Assembly (NCBI RefSeq): GCF_027706725.1 | Contig: NZ_JAQFWQ010000018.1 | Location: forward strand, 20,245 to 84,244 | Direction of reading: 5' to 3' | DNA: 64,000 bases | Source: Nocardiopsis endophytica | GTDB taxonomy: Bacteria; Actinomycetota; Actinomycetes; Streptosporangiales; Streptosporangiaceae | Shown: positions 46,141 through 55,512 of the stretch, one piece after another | Position numbering within the stretch: the stretch's first letter is position 1 | Layout of the letters: each line of letters begins with the position of its first letter | Translations under genes and position numbers: made by a program | The notes under the pieces: model-generated | Database searches by the model: none | Seen by the model: the letters and a program-made list of their open reading frames with translations, nothing else | Told to the model about the DNA's origin: nothing

Positions 46141-47433
46141 CTACTCGCCCGAGCCCTTGTGCTTGAGGCCTTCGACGAACTCCGCGAAGGACGGCTCGTC
46201 CGGGTCCTCTGCGCGGGATTCGGCCGGGACGTCGCCGGTCTCCTCCGGCTCGTCTGCCGTATCGGCTTCGGGATCGGCAGCGGGAGTCTCGTCATCGGAC
46301 TCGACCGCGGACTCCGTCTTCTGGGCCGCCTCTGCCTCCGGCTCCTCTTCGAGGGCGGGCAGGGGCTCGGGCTCCGGGGGCTCGACGGCCTCCCCGGCGC
46401 TCTGCCCGTCGTCGACGGTGACAGCGCCCTCGGCCTCGGCCCCGCCTTCCTCGGCCGTGGAGGCCTCAGCACCGGGCGTCCCGTCGAAGGCGTCGGCAGG
46501 CTCATCGGCCTCGGCGCTGTCGGAGGTCTCGGCCTCCGGGCGCCCTGTGGCAGCCGCGCTCTCGGCCGCCTCCGGCTCGTCTGCGGCGGGCACGGCCTCA
46601 TCCGTGGCAGGGGCGGCCTCGGGTGCCTCGTTCGGCACGGGCGCCTCATCCGCCACAGGGGCATCGTTCGGCACAGGCGGCTCGTCCGCCGCCGCTGGGG
46701 CCTCGTCCCCGGCCTCCGGCCGCTCCTGCCCCGCACCCTCGGGCGGGGTCGGGTGGGAGCCGGTGCGGACGGGGTCCTCGACGGTGTCCTCGACGGGGAC
46801 CTCTACAGGCTCCTCGTCGGCGGCCGGTGCCTCGTGTCCGGCGGACGGGGTATCGCCTCCGCCGCCGGGTGACGTCTCGGGGGGTCGGGGGGTGGTGGGT
46901 GAGGAAGGCGCATCCGCTCCGTCCTGCGCCGCCGGGCCGGGATCAGGGGCCTCGGTCGATCGCTGGCCGGGAACGGCCGCCGCTGCCGCCGCCGTGGTGG
47001 CGGCGGCCGCCGTCGCGGCGGCCACGGAACCCTGGGACGCCTCTCGATCCTCCCGTGTCGCTCCGGAGGGCCGGTCGTCGCCGACCGCTCCGGTGCCCGG
47101 GCCCGTACCGGCCGCCCCGGGGGGCGGGGTCGGGCCGACGGCCCCTGGGGGCCGGCCCGGGCCGACCGCGGTGGGGACGGACGCCTTCCCCAATCCGTCC
47201 GTCCGTGCACCCGCTTGTCCGCGGGCGCCTCGCACCGCCGTCGCGACCCTCGATCCCGCCTCGGTGATTCCCAGCTCCCGGCGGCTGCGCACCGCCTCGG
47301 CGATCAGCAGCACCGCGCCGGCGCCGCCGAGGGCCAGTGCGATGTACACCAGGCTCACCTGGGCGAGCAGCACGGCGATCGCGATGAGGAGCAGGGCCGC
47401 CGTCAGGGCGACGAGACTGCCGAGGATCAACAC
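46141..47433 (-). CDS. Membrane protein with long acidic disordered tail
   Basis: A 430-residue protein from GTG 47433. Two N-terminal membrane helices (MLILGSLVALTAALLLIAIAVLLAQ and LVYIALALGGAGAVLLIAEAV) are followed by about 370 residues of low complexity. These are rich in Ala, Glu, Pro and Asp (for example EEPVEVPVEDTVEDPVRTG and DEAPVPNEAPEAAPATDEAV) and end in DEPSFAEFVEGLKHKGSGE. The two-helix start just downstream of divIVA is a common actinobacterial arrangement, but no function is established. The tail composition makes homology beyond the helices doubtful. Confidence 0.7.
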   Translation of the reverse strand: MLILGSLVALTAALLLIAIAVLLAQVSLVYIALALGGAGAVLLIAEAVRSRRELGITEAGSRVATAVRGARGQAGARTDGLGKASVPTAVGPGRPPGAVGPTPPPGAAGTGPGTGAVGDDRPSGATREDREASQGSVAAATAAAATTAAAAAAVPGQRSTEAPDPGPAAQDGADAPSSPTTPRPPETSPGGGGDTPSAGHEAPAADEEPVEVPVEDTVEDPVRTGSHPTPPEGAGQERPEAGDEAPAAADEPPVPNDAPVADEAPVPNEAPEAAPATDEAVPAADEPEAAESAAATGRPEAETSDSAEADEPADAFDGTPGAEASTAEEGGAEAEGAVTVDDGQSAGEAVEPPEPEPLPALEEEPEAEAAQKTESAVESDDETPAADPEADTADEPEETGDVPAESRAEDPDEPSFAEFVEGLKHKGSGE

Positions 47434-47495
47434 TGGTCGAGTGGGCCTTTACTGGTGGTTCCGTCGGTGGTGGGCGCTGTGGCCCGCGGCCGCGC

Positions 47496-48407
47496 TCAGC
47501 GGCGCTCGTGCGGGGCCTCGCCCGGGTGGAATCCGCCGTGCGGCGCCGGCTCGGGCTGCTGCTGGGCGAACGGGTTGCCGCCGGCCGGAGCCGCCGGGCC
47601 GCCGTGCTGCAGGGCCGGGCCCGCACCGGTGGGCGCCGACATCGTCTGGAAGCCGCCGGTGGTGTTCGGGTTGGCCGGGGCGCCGCTGGGCTCCTGGCCG
47701 CCCTCGTTGAGCTCGCGCAGCTGGCGCTCGAAGTAGTCCTTCAGGCGGCTGCGGTACTCCCGCTCGAAGTCCTTCAGCTCGGCGACCTTGTGCTCCAGCT
47801 CCTCGCGCTGCTGCACCAGCGAGCCCATGACCTGGCGGTGGCGCTCCTGGGCGTCGCGGTCCAGGTTCTCGGAGCGGGCGCGGGCCTCGTTGACGATCTG
47901 CTCGGCCTGGCGGCGGGCCTTGCCGAGGATGTCGTCGGCCTCGTGGCGGGCGCGGCCCAGGGTCTCGTCGGCCTCGCGGCGGGCGTCGGAGATGGCCTGG
48001 TCGGCGGTCTGCTGGGCGAGGGCCAGGACACGCGCGGCGGTGTCCATGTTCTCCTCCGAGCCCGGCAGGCCCATCTGCGCGGCCATCGCGGGGAGCTGCT
48101 GCTCGACCGCCTGCGGCGCGGGCGCGGGCGCGGGGGCCGGAGCGGGCTCGGGCTGCGGCGGCTGCGGCGGCTCCGGCTGCATCTGCTCCTGCGGCTGCTG
48201 CTGGAAGTCCTGCATGCCGGCGTTGGGCACCTTGCCCCGCAGGCACTCGGCCAGCTTGCCCCGGAGCTCCTCGTTCTCCTGGATCAGCCGGTCGAGCTCG
48301 GACTCCACCTCGTCGAGGAAGGCGTCGACCTCTTCTTCGTCATAGCCCGGCCGTAGCCGGGTGGTACTGAACTGCTTGTTCCGCACATCCGCGGGTGTCA
48401 GCGGCAT
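47496..48407 (-). CDS. divIVA: DivIVA / Wag31 polar growth protein
   Basis: A 303-residue coiled-coil protein that marks negatively curved membrane and directs tip growth in actinobacteria. The N-terminal membrane-binding domain is MPLTPADVRNKQFSTTRLRPGYDEEEVDAFLDEVESEL. A Pro/Gln/Ala linker (about 70-105) separates it from a long coiled coil (AARVLALAQQTADQAISDARREADETLGRARHEADDILG to ELKDFEREYRSRLKDYFERQL). The tail is Gly/Pro/Gln-rich. AAGGAG lies 6 nt before ATG 48407. Confidence 0.95.
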   Translation of the reverse strand: MPLTPADVRNKQFSTTRLRPGYDEEEVDAFLDEVESELDRLIQENEELRGKLAECLRGKVPNAGMQDFQQQPQEQMQPEPPQPPQPEPAPAPAPAPAPQAVEQQLPAMAAQMGLPGSEENMDTAARVLALAQQTADQAISDARREADETLGRARHEADDILGKARRQAEQIVNEARARSENLDRDAQERHRQVMGSLVQQREELEHKVAELKDFEREYRSRLKDYFERQLRELNEGGQEPSGAPANPNTTGGFQTMSAPTGAGPALQHGGPAAPAGGNPFAQQQPEPAPHGGFHPGEAPHERR

Positions 48408-48461
48408 GTTCGTCTCCTTGGCGCGCTTGGACTCCGTCCGTAGGGACGCTACCTGATCGTG

Positions 48462-48489
48462 ACCTTACGGCAATCCGGATCATGACCAA
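48462..48489 (-). promoter_or_regulatory. divIVA promoter candidate
   Basis: On the minus strand TTGGTC (plus 48484-48489) and TAAGGT (48462-48467) are 16 nt apart, in the 164-nt AT-rich gap between yggT and divIVA, about 50 nt before the start codon. Confidence 0.45.
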
Positions 48490-48571
48490 GACCACATATC
48501 GGAACCGGAGCTTACCCGTCCGACATGTATGCCTTTCCGACAGGCGCCCTGACAGGGCTCCGGCCGGGCGG

Positions 48572-48877
48572 TCACGCGGTCGCGGTCGTGAACATGGCGT
48601 ACCGCACGATCTGGATGAGGATCACCACGAAGAGGAAGAGGACGGTGAAGCTCAGGTCCAGTGCCACACTCCCCAACCTGACGGGTTTGATGAACCGCCG
48701 GAGGAACTTCAGCGGCGGATCGGTGATGGTGTAGACGCTCTCCGCGAGCACCAGGGAGAAGCCCGAGGGGCGCCACGACCGGGCGAAGGACTGCACGAGT
48801 TCGAACACCAGCCGCCCTATCAGCACCAGCATGAAGAGGTTCAGCAGGAGGAGGAGTACGTACAGGACGATGCTCAC
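48572..48877 (-). CDS. yggT: YggT-family membrane protein
   Basis: A 101-residue protein with two membrane helices (VSIVLYVLLLLLNLFMLVLIGRLVFELVQ and LDLSFTVLFLFVVILIQIVRYAMF). Between them is the family motif ESVYTITDPPLKFLRRFIKPVRLGSVALD. It lies between sepF and divIVA as in most actinobacteria and may help to organise the membrane at division or growth sites. GTG 48877 with GGGGA upstream was preferred to a TTG at 48895. Confidence 0.9.
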   Translation of the reverse strand: MSIVLYVLLLLLNLFMLVLIGRLVFELVQSFARSWRPSGFSLVLAESVYTITDPPLKFLRRFIKPVRLGSVALDLSFTVLFLFVVILIQIVRYAMFTTATA

Positions 48878-48916
48878 GGTCGTTCCCCGACCCAATCTGT
48901 GTACAGCCGTGGTGGT

Positions 48917-49447
48917 CTAGCTCTGGTTGAAGAAGCCCCGCTCGGCGATCCGTGCCTTGTCTTCAGCGGTCACCTCAACATTAGCCGGTGACAGGAGGAA
49001 CACCTTGTTGGTCACGCGCTCGATGCTCCCGTGCAGCCCGAAGATCAGCCCCGCCGCGAAGTCGACCAGCCGCTTGGCATCGCTGTCGACCATCTCGGTC
49101 AGGTTCATGATCACCGGGGTGCCCTCCCGGAAGTGCTCTCCGATCGTACGCGCTTCGTTGTAGGTGCGCGGATGGAGCGTGGTGATCCGGGCGAGGTCGG
49201 CCATGGCCGTCGCCGCCGAGGCGCGCCGCTCGCCCGTCCCGCCCGGGAGCGGGCTCCGGTCCTCGCCGTCGTTCACGAGGTCGGCGCGCAGATCGCCGCC
49301 ATGCGGGTCGGTCTCCCGCTCCCGCCGGTCCTCGACGCCCTCTTCGAAGTCGTCGAAGTCATCGTATTCGTCCGCATAGCGGTGATCGTAGCGGTCGTCC
49401 TCCACGAGGCCGAGGTAGACCGCCATCTTGCGCATAGCGCCGGCCAT
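48917..49447 (-). CDS. sepF: Cell division protein SepF
   Basis: SepF tethers FtsZ to the membrane in actinobacteria, which lack FtsA. The 176-residue product has an N-terminal amphipathic anchor ([14 protein letters not shown]), an acidic disordered linker ([19 protein letters not shown] to GERRAS), and the core SepF domain. The core includes [70 protein letters not shown] 49447 follows GGAGGACATGAG. It lies 124 nt downstream of yggS. Confidence 0.95.
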   Translation of the reverse strand: MAGAMRKMAVYLGLVEDDRYDHRYADEYDDFDDFEEGVEDRRERETDPHGGDLRADLVNDGEDRSPLPGGTGERRASAATAMADLARITTLHPRTYNEARTIGEHFREGTPVIMNLTEMVDSDAKRLVDFAAGLIFGLHGSIERVTNKVFLLSPANVEVTAEDKARIAERGFFNQS

Positions 49448-49571
49448 CTCATGTCCTCCGTCGTCCCTGTGGTGCGGCACCGCAGAAGACTTCTCTGAGT
49501 CCGCCCGGGTCCGCCGATCCCCGCGCTGCGGGCGAATTCGACAGATGGGCGCCAAGGTCCATGTGGGGACA

Positions 49572-50336
49572 TTACCCCACGTTCGGACCCCGATCACCGA
49601 GCAACGCCGTACCCACCCGCAGGTGTGTCGCGCCGTGTTCGATGGCGGTCTCCATGTCCCCGCTCATGCCCGCGGATATCACCTTCGCCCGAGGGTAGCG
49701 ATCCCGGATCCCGGCCGCGACCGCCCCGAGCCGGGCGAACGCCGCGCCCGGGTCGCCTTCGCGCGGCGCGACGGCCATCACGCCGCCCAGTTCCAGCCCC
49801 TCCTCGGCGGCGATGAGGTCGGCGACGCCGAGGGCGTCGCGCGGGTCGGCGCCGCCCCGCGGGCCGATGACCCCCGCCTGGGAACCGGCGTCCAGGTTGA
49901 CCTGGACCAGGCAGGTCAGGCCGCGCCCCTCGGCGCGCACCCGCGCGCCGAGCGCGCCGACCAGGCGCGCCCGGTCGACCGAGTGCACCACGTCGGCATA
50001 GCGCGCGACCGAGCGCGCCTTGTTGGTCTGCAGCTGCCCGACGAAGTGCCAGGTGAGGGGCAGATCACCGAGTTCGGCGGCCTTTCCGGCCGCCTCCTGG
50101 TCCCGGTTCTCCCCCACCTCGCGCAGTCCGAGGTCGGCGAGGATGCGCACGTCGGAGGCGGGATAGGTCTTGGTGACCGCGATGATCGTCACATCGGAGG
50201 GCGGCCGCCCCGCCTTCTCACAGGCCGCGGCGGCGCGCTCGCGCACCGCTTCCAGGTTGGCGGCGATGGTGCGGCGCCGCGCGTCCGCCTCGCCGTCCCG
50301 CGCCCGCTCCGCTCGTCCGCCGTTCTCCGCTGTCAT
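49572..50336 (-). CDS. YggS-family PLP-binding protein
   Basis: A 254-residue protein of the alanine-racemase-fold YggS/PROSC family, which buffers pyridoxal phosphate and influences amino acid homeostasis. PLP would bind the Lys in [34 protein letters not shown]. Also seen are [55 protein letters not shown], and [27 protein letters not shown] at the C-terminus. It occupies the usual place between pgeF and sepF. Confidence 0.94.
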   Translation of the reverse strand: MTAENGGRAERARDGEADARRRTIAANLEAVRERAAAACEKAGRPPSDVTIIAVTKTYPASDVRILADLGLREVGENRDQEAAGKAAELGDLPLTWHFVGQLQTNKARSVARYADVVHSVDRARLVGALGARVRAEGRGLTCLVQVNLDAGSQAGVIGPRGGADPRDALGVADLIAAEEGLELGGVMAVAPREGDPGAAFARLGAVAAGIRDRYPRAKVISAGMSGDMETAIEHGATHLRVGTALLGDRGPNVG

Positions 50337-50466
50337 CGCTCTTTCCGCTCGTCGTGCTCGTCCGCCCTGGTCGGCGGCGTCTTCCGGGGCCCATCGCCGG
50401 GCCCGCACCCGGCCGGTCGTACGTATCCCGTCCCCATCCCCCCGGATACGGATGCGGACCGGCCCC

Positions 50467-51189
50467 TCAGGCCCGCCACACGTAGGCGGCCAGCCGGCCC
50501 GTGGGGGCCTCCCTCCGGTGGGAGAAGAGGTCGGGGCTCTCGTAGGTGCACCGCCCGTCCACCGTGACATGGCCGACTCCGGCCGCCCGGAGCTGGGCCT
50601 CGACAGCGGCCCGCATGTCCACGGCAGGGGTCCCCTCGCGGGTGGCCGAGGCCCCTTCCGGGGTGTGCGCCGCCAGCTCGTCCCGCATGTGCCCGGGCAC
50701 CTCGTAGCAGCGGCCGCAGATGGAGGGCCCGAGCGCGACGGTGATCCGCCCGGCCTCGGCCCCCTGCCGCACCATCTCCTCCACCAGCGCGGGGGCGACC
50801 CGCTTGATGGTGCCCACCCGGCCCGAGTGGGCGGCGCCGATCACCCCGGCGCCGGGGTCGGCGGCGACGATGGGCAGGCAGTCCGCGGCCAGCGCGGCCA
50901 GCACCAGGTCCTCGCGCCGGGTGACCACCGCGTCCACCCGCCCGGCCGTCCCCGGCTCCTCGGCGACGGCGACGTCGGCGCTGTGCACCTGGTCCATCCA
51001 CACCACCCGGGTGTGGTCGAACCCGAGGCGGGCGGCGGCGGCCCGGCGGTTCTCCTCCACGGCGGCCCGCTCGTCGGGCACCCCGGCGCCCAGGTTGAGG
51101 GTGTCGAACGGCGGAGCGCTGACCCCTCCGTCGTAGCGGCCGGTGAATCCGGCGAGTACGCCGGGTGCCAGCTCGAATGCGGCGCTCAT
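50467..51189 (-). CDS. pgeF: Peptidoglycan editing factor PgeF (YfiH/laccase-domain family)
   Basis: A 240-residue protein. The family removes wrongly incorporated residues from UDP-MurNAc precursors, and relatives have multicopper or purine-nucleoside activities. The conserved metal/active-site set is VVWMDQVHSADV (His), LAALAADCLPIVAADPG (Cys), GVIGAAHSGRVG (His) and GPSICGRCYEV. The usual AAHAGWRG motif is changed to AAHSGRVG, so the Trp-Arg pair is lost. ATG 51189 follows GGGAGGG. It stands beyond the ftsZ terminator, so it may need its own promoter. Confidence 0.9.
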   Translation of the reverse strand: MSAAFELAPGVLAGFTGRYDGGVSAPPFDTLNLGAGVPDERAAVEENRRAAAARLGFDHTRVVWMDQVHSADVAVAEEPGTAGRVDAVVTRREDLVLAALAADCLPIVAADPGAGVIGAAHSGRVGTIKRVAPALVEEMVRQGAEAGRITVALGPSICGRCYEVPGHMRDELAAHTPEGASATREGTPAVDMRAAVEAQLRAAGVGHVTVDGRCTYESPDLFSHRREAPTGRLAAYVWRA

Positions 51190-51228
51190 GGCCCTCCCTG
51201 GTGCCTGGGGGTGGTGCTCCTGGACGCG

Positions 51229-51269
51229 AAAAAGCGTACCGGCGGCGGGGCATCCCGCCGCCGGTACGC
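51229..51269 (-). terminator. Intrinsic terminator of ftsZ
   Basis: Perfect 16-nt arms GCGTACCGGCGGCGGG (51234-51249) and CCCGCCGCCGGTACGC (51254-51269) with a 4-nt loop. Read on the minus strand, it is followed by TTTTTCGCG. This is the best canonical terminator in the window and lies 47 nt after the ftsZ stop. Confidence 0.85.
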
Positions 51270-51315
51270 GTGGTCCGGCCGGTGGCCGCGGGGGCCGGGG
51301 CGCGCGCCCCGGCCC

Positions 51316-52749
51316 TCACTTCAGGAAGTCGGGCACGTCCAGGTCGTCGGGGTCGTCGAAGATGACCCGGCGCCGCGGGGTGGGCACCTCGCCCGGGCGG
51401 GAGAACCCGTCGGTCCCGGTGCGGCGGGGGCCGTTCTCGCCGACCGCGTGGATCCCGCGGGGGCGGGCCTCCTCCTCCGGCTCCGGCTCGGGCTCCTCCT
51501 CCGCGGCCGGTTCCGGCCGCGCGGCGGGCTCGGCGCGCGGCGCCTGCTCGGCCTCGGGCTCGGGCTCCGGCTCGGGGGCGCGCTCCTCGCGGACCGGCTC
51601 CGGGGCGGTACGGGCCGCCTGCTCGGGCTCGGGGCGGGGGGCGGGCTCCTGGCGCGGCGCGGGCTCGGCGGCGGCCGGTTCCGGCCGCGCGGCCGGCTCG
51701 GGCCGCGGCGCGGGCTCGGCGCGCGGCGCCGGGTCCGGCCTCCGTTCGACCTCGGGCGGCGGTGCCGCGGCGGCGGCCCTCGGCGGGCCAGGCGCCTCGG
51801 TGCGCGGCTCGTCGAACCCGGCGGCGATGACGGTGACGCGCACCTCGTCGCCGAGGGCGTCGTCGATCACCGCGCCGAAGATGATGTTGGCCTCGGGCGC
51901 CGCGGAGTTGGCCACCAGCTGGGCCGCCTCGTTGATCTCGAACAGGCCCAGGTCCGAGCCGCCCTGGATGGACAGCAGCACCCCGTGCGCCCCGTCGATG
52001 CTGGCCTCCAGCAGCGGCGAGGATATGGCCATCTCGGCGGCGGCGACCGCCCGGTCGTCGCCGCGGGCCGATCCGATCCCCATCAGCGCCGACCCGGCCC
52101 CCTGCATGACCGACTTGACGTCGGCGAAGTCCAGGTTGATCAGGCCCGGCGTGGTGATCAGGTCGGTGATGCCCTGGACACCGGAGAGCAGCACCTGGTC
52201 GGCGGCCTTGAACGCGTCCAGCACGCTGACCTGGCGGTCGGAGATGGACAGCAGACGGTCGTTGGGGATGACGATGAGGGTGTCGACCTCCTCGCGGAGC
52301 ATCGCTATCCCCGACTCGGCCTGGGTGGCGCGGCGCTTGCCCTCGAACCCGAAGGGCCGGGTGACCACGCCGATGGTCAGCGCCCCCAGCGAGCGGGCGA
52401 TGTTGGCGACCACGGGCGCGCCGCCGGTGCCGGTGCCGCCGCCCTCCCCCGCGGTGACGAACACCATGTCGGCGCCCTTGAGGACCTCCTCGATCTCCTC
52501 GCGGTGGTCCTCGGCCGCCTTGCGGCCCACGTCCGGGTCGGCCCCGGCGCCCAGTCCCCGGGTCAGCTCGCGGCCGACGTCCAGTTTGACGTCGGCATCG
52601 CTCATGAGCAGCGCCTGAGCGTCGGTGTTGATGGCGATGAACTCGACGCCCTTGAGTCCCTCTTCGATCATCCGGTTGACGGCGTTGACGCCGCCGCCGC
52701 CGATACCGACGACCTTGATGACCGCGAGGTAGTTCTGCGGTGCTGCCAC
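51316..52749 (-). CDS. ftsZ: Cell division GTPase FtsZ with extended linker
   Basis: A 477-residue tubulin homologue that forms the division ring. The GTPase core (about 1-310) has [28 protein letters not shown], the tubulin motif [32 protein letters not shown] and the NxDFADV T7 loop. The C-terminal tail [14 protein letters not shown] binds SepF and FtsW. The linker between them is about 150 residues of repeated [13 protein letters not shown] units, much longer than the typical actinobacterial linker. GTG 52749 was chosen. The dedicated promoter region of 446 nt upstream and the terminator downstream mark it as its own transcription unit. Confidence 0.96.
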   Translation of the reverse strand: MAAPQNYLAVIKVVGIGGGGVNAVNRMIEEGLKGVEFIAINTDAQALLMSDADVKLDVGRELTRGLGAGADPDVGRKAAEDHREEIEEVLKGADMVFVTAGEGGGTGTGGAPVVANIARSLGALTIGVVTRPFGFEGKRRATQAESGIAMLREEVDTLIVIPNDRLLSISDRQVSVLDAFKAADQVLLSGVQGITDLITTPGLINLDFADVKSVMQGAGSALMGIGSARGDDRAVAAAEMAISSPLLEASIDGAHGVLLSIQGGSDLGLFEINEAAQLVANSAAPEANIIFGAVIDDALGDEVRVTVIAAGFDEPRTEAPGPPRAAAAAPPPEVERRPDPAPRAEPAPRPEPAARPEPAAAEPAPRQEPAPRPEPEQAARTAPEPVREERAPEPEPEPEAEQAPRAEPAARPEPAAEEEPEPEPEEEARPRGIHAVGENGPRRTGTDGFSRPGEVPTPRRRVIFDDPDDLDVPDFLK

Positions 52750-53195
52750 GACGAGGGGCCTTTCCGCTCGCATCGGCCGGTCGCGTCCGAGTCGTCGGCG
52801 ACCGCGGCCTGCGCCGCGCTCCCCGACCGCGGGTCGGGCCGACCGGTGTCCGGTTCTACAGTCTTTCGTGCGGCGGCCCCGTGCCGGCCGCCGCCGGCCG
52901 GACCGCCCGGGGGGTGGGCCCCCGGCCCCGGTTCCCCGGGGCCTACGGGACTTTCGCCCCTATCGGTTCGAGTCCATACTTATGTCAACCATGGTCCGCC
53001 TCCCGACAGTAGGCCGCGGCCTCCCGACGGGCAACCAACCAGGTGTTCAGCCTAACGGCGTGTCGGCTCCGGAAGCGATGCGCCGTCCCGGCGCGTCGCG
53101 TCTGGAATGTCCCGCCGACGCCCGCCGGCCGTGTCCGGAGCGTGTCACCCCCGTGTCCCGGCGGTGACCGGGGCGCCGCCCCCGCGCGCCCGCCG
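52750..53195. promoter_or_regulatory. ftsQ-ftsZ intergenic control region
   Basis: This 446-nt gap is the only long gap in the murG-ftsZ part of the cluster. It contains the promoter candidate at 52960-52988. The rest is GC-rich with no gene or obvious operator. Confidence 0.55.
52960..52988 (-). promoter_or_regulatory. ftsZ promoter candidate
   Basis: On the minus strand TTGACA (plus 52983-52988) is 17 nt from CGATAG (52960-52965), a consensus -35 with a moderate -10. Transcription would start about 200 nt before the ftsZ GTG. Confidence 0.5.
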
Positions 53196-54029
53196 TCAGC
53201 CGACGACCGCCATGTCGGCGGCGCTGACGTCGTAGACCCGGTCGGGGGCCGGCGGGTGCTCGCCCACCAGGACCTCCAGCACCCGGGCCTTGCGCGCCCC
53301 GTCCTCGGCGTCGCCCCACTCCACCGACGCTCCCCCGTCGAGCTCCACCGTGATGGAGTCGGGGTCGCGCGCGTCGATGGCGGTGACACGCGCCTTCGTC
53401 CCGGACAGCGACCCGTCCAGCGCCTCGGCGACCGAGGCCGCCGCGGCCACCCCGGGGTTGCCCTCGACCTCGCCGCGGACCTGGGCCAGCGGGTAGGCGG
53501 CGGGGCGGGTGTCGGTGTCCTCGATGCGCACCCCGTCGTGGTCGACGAGGCGGAAGCCGTCGCCGGCGCGCACCGCCAGGCGCGGTTCGCGCTCGGTCAC
53601 CCGGACGGTGAGCGCCGCGGGCCAGGACCGCTCCACCTCGACCCGTTCGGCCAGGCGGAGCCGCTCGGCCCGCCCGGCCGCCGCCTCGGTGTCGACGCGG
53701 GCCAGCGGGGTGCCGGTGGGCACCGCCAGCGCCCGCACGACCTCGGCGCGGTCCATCCGCTCCAGGCCGGCGACCCGCACCTCGCGCACCACCAGCAGCC
53801 GCGACCCCAGCAGCACCCAGGTCACCACCGCCAGCAGCGCCACGATCAGCAGGACGATGAAGGCGGCCTTCCACGGGTCGGAGCGGGGGGCCGTGCCCCC
53901 GCGGCCGCCCTTCCGGCCGCCCGCGCCGCCGGGCGCGGGTCCGCCTTCCCCGGAGGCCCCGTCGGGCGCCGACCCGCCGGCCCCCGATCCACCGGTCCCC
54001 GCACCGCCGACGACCGCGCCGCGTGCCAC
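53196..54029 (-). CDS. ftsQ: Cell division protein FtsQ
   Basis: A 277-residue bitopic membrane protein. A Gly/Ala-rich cytoplasmic tail of ~50 residues precedes a single membrane helix (AAFIVLLIVALLAVVTWVLLGS). The POTRA domain follows (LLVVREVRVAGLERMDRAEVVRALAVPTGTPLARVDTEAA), and then the beta domain (LAERVEVERSWPAALTVRVTEREPRLAVR, FRLVDHDGVRIED). It joins FtsB/FtsL-type partners in the divisome. It is 52 nt downstream of murC. Confidence 0.93.
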   Translation of the reverse strand: MARGAVVGGAGTGGSGAGGSAPDGASGEGGPAPGGAGGRKGGRGGTAPRSDPWKAAFIVLLIVALLAVVTWVLLGSRLLVVREVRVAGLERMDRAEVVRALAVPTGTPLARVDTEAAAGRAERLRLAERVEVERSWPAALTVRVTEREPRLAVRAGDGFRLVDHDGVRIEDTDTRPAAYPLAQVRGEVEGNPGVAAAASVAEALDGSLSGTKARVTAIDARDPDSITVELDGGASVEWGDAEDGARKARVLEVLVGEHPPAPDRVYDVSAADMAVVG

Positions 54030-54081
54030 CGAAGCACCTTCCCTCCCACGACCTGGCCGGCGGCCCCGGGCGGGCGCCGTC

Positions 54082-55512
54082 TCAGGCGCCGCGCTCCTCC
54101 AGGGCCGCGACGATCCGCGGCCCGAGCTCGGTGACGTCCCCGGCGCCCATGGTCAGCACGATGTCGCCGGGGCGGGCCAGGGCGGCCGCGGCCGCCACCG
54201 CCTCGCCGTGCGTGGCGGGGCGGTGCACCCGGCCGTGGCCGATCCCGTCGGTGATCAGGGCCGAGGTGACGCCCGGCTCGGGGTCCTCGCGGGCCCCGTA
54301 GATCTCCATCACCACCGCCTCGTCGGCCAGGGTGAGCGCCTCGCCGAACTCCGCCGCGAAGATCCGGGTGCGACTGTACAGGTGGGGCTGGAACACCGCC
54401 ACGACGCGCGCCGGGGCCCCGTCGCCGTCGGCGCGCGAGTCCAGGGCGGCGCGGGCGGCGCGCAGGTCCGCCGCGATCTCGGTGGGGTGGTGGGCGTAGC
54501 TGTCGTAGACCGCCGTCCCGGCCGCCTCGCCCTTGGGCTCGAAGCGGCGGGCGGCGCCGGTGTAGTGCGCGAGCCCCTCCACCGCGACCTCGGGGTCGTG
54601 GCCCAGCTCGTCGGCGACGGCGACGGCCGCGGCCGCGTTGAGCACGTTGTGCGGACCGGGCACGGCCAGCGCGCACTCCAGCGGCTCGCCGCCGGGCGGG
54701 GTGAGGGTGAAGCGGGTGGAGAACCCCTCGGCGCGGATGCCGCCGACCCGGAAGTCGGCCTCGGGCGCCTCGCCGTAGGTGACCACGCGCAGGCCGCGGT
54801 CGCGGGCGGTCTCGGCGACCTTGCGGGCGCCGGGGTCGTCGACCCCCACGACCACGGTGCGCCCCACCCGCCCGGTGAAGGCGGCGAAGTTGGCGTGGAT
54901 CTCGTCCAGGCCGCCGTAGTTGTCCAGGTGGTCGGCCTCGACGTTGGTGACCACGGCGATCTCCGGGGAGAGCATGAGGAAGGAGCCGTCGCTCTCGTCG
55001 GCCTCGGCGACGATGACGTCCCCGCCCCCGGCGTCGGCGCCCAGGCCGGTGGTGGTCAGCCGCCCGCCGATGACGTAGCCGGGCTCGGCCCCCAGCTCCT
55101 GCAGCACCGTGGTGAGCATGGAGGTGGTGGTGGTCTTGCCGTGGGTGCCGGACACGGCCACGCCGCGACGGCCCAGCAGCAGGCTGCCCAGGGCGGCGGC
55201 GCGCGGCAGGACGCGCAGGCCGCGGCGGCGGGCCTCGGCCAGCTCGGGGTTGTCCTCGCGCACGGCGGAGGAGACGACCAGGGTGTCGGCGTCGCCGACG
55301 TGGGCGGCGTCGTGCCCCACGTGCACCCGCGCGCCCAACTCCTCCAGCTCGTGCAGCAGCGGGCCGTCCTTGGCGTCGCTGCCGGAGACGGCGCTGCCGC
55401 GCTGCAGCAGCACCCGGGCGATGCCGGACATGCCGACACCGCCCATGCCCACGAAGTGGACCCGGCCCATCTCCTCCGGGCGGAGGGGCTCGGTGGGCGG
55501 CACCAGGCTCAT
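54082..55512 (-). CDS. murC: UDP-N-acetylmuramate-L-alanine ligase
   Basis: A 476-residue Mur ligase adding L-Ala to UDP-MurNAc with ATP. Domain 1 starts with VHFVGMGGVGMSGIARVLLQRG. The P-loop is AVSGTHGKTTTTSMLTTVL, followed by EADESDGSFLMLSPEIAVVTNVEADHLDNYG. Domain 3 has YDSYAHHPTEIAADLRAAR and VVAVFQPHLYSRTRIFAAEFGEAL. The ATG overlaps the murG stop by 4 nt. Confidence 0.97.
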   Translation of the reverse strand: MSLVPPTEPLRPEEMGRVHFVGMGGVGMSGIARVLLQRGSAVSGSDAKDGPLLHELEELGARVHVGHDAAHVGDADTLVVSSAVREDNPELAEARRRGLRVLPRAAALGSLLLGRRGVAVSGTHGKTTTTSMLTTVLQELGAEPGYVIGGRLTTTGLGADAGGGDVIVAEADESDGSFLMLSPEIAVVTNVEADHLDNYGGLDEIHANFAAFTGRVGRTVVVGVDDPGARKVAETARDRGLRVVTYGEAPEADFRVGGIRAEGFSTRFTLTPPGGEPLECALAVPGPHNVLNAAAAVAVADELGHDPEVAVEGLAHYTGAARRFEPKGEAAGTAVYDSYAHHPTEIAADLRAARAALDSRADGDGAPARVVAVFQPHLYSRTRIFAAEFGEALTLADEAVVMEIYGAREDPEPGVTSALITDGIGHGRVHRPATHGEAVAAAAALARPGDIVLTMGAGDVTELGPRIVAALEERGA

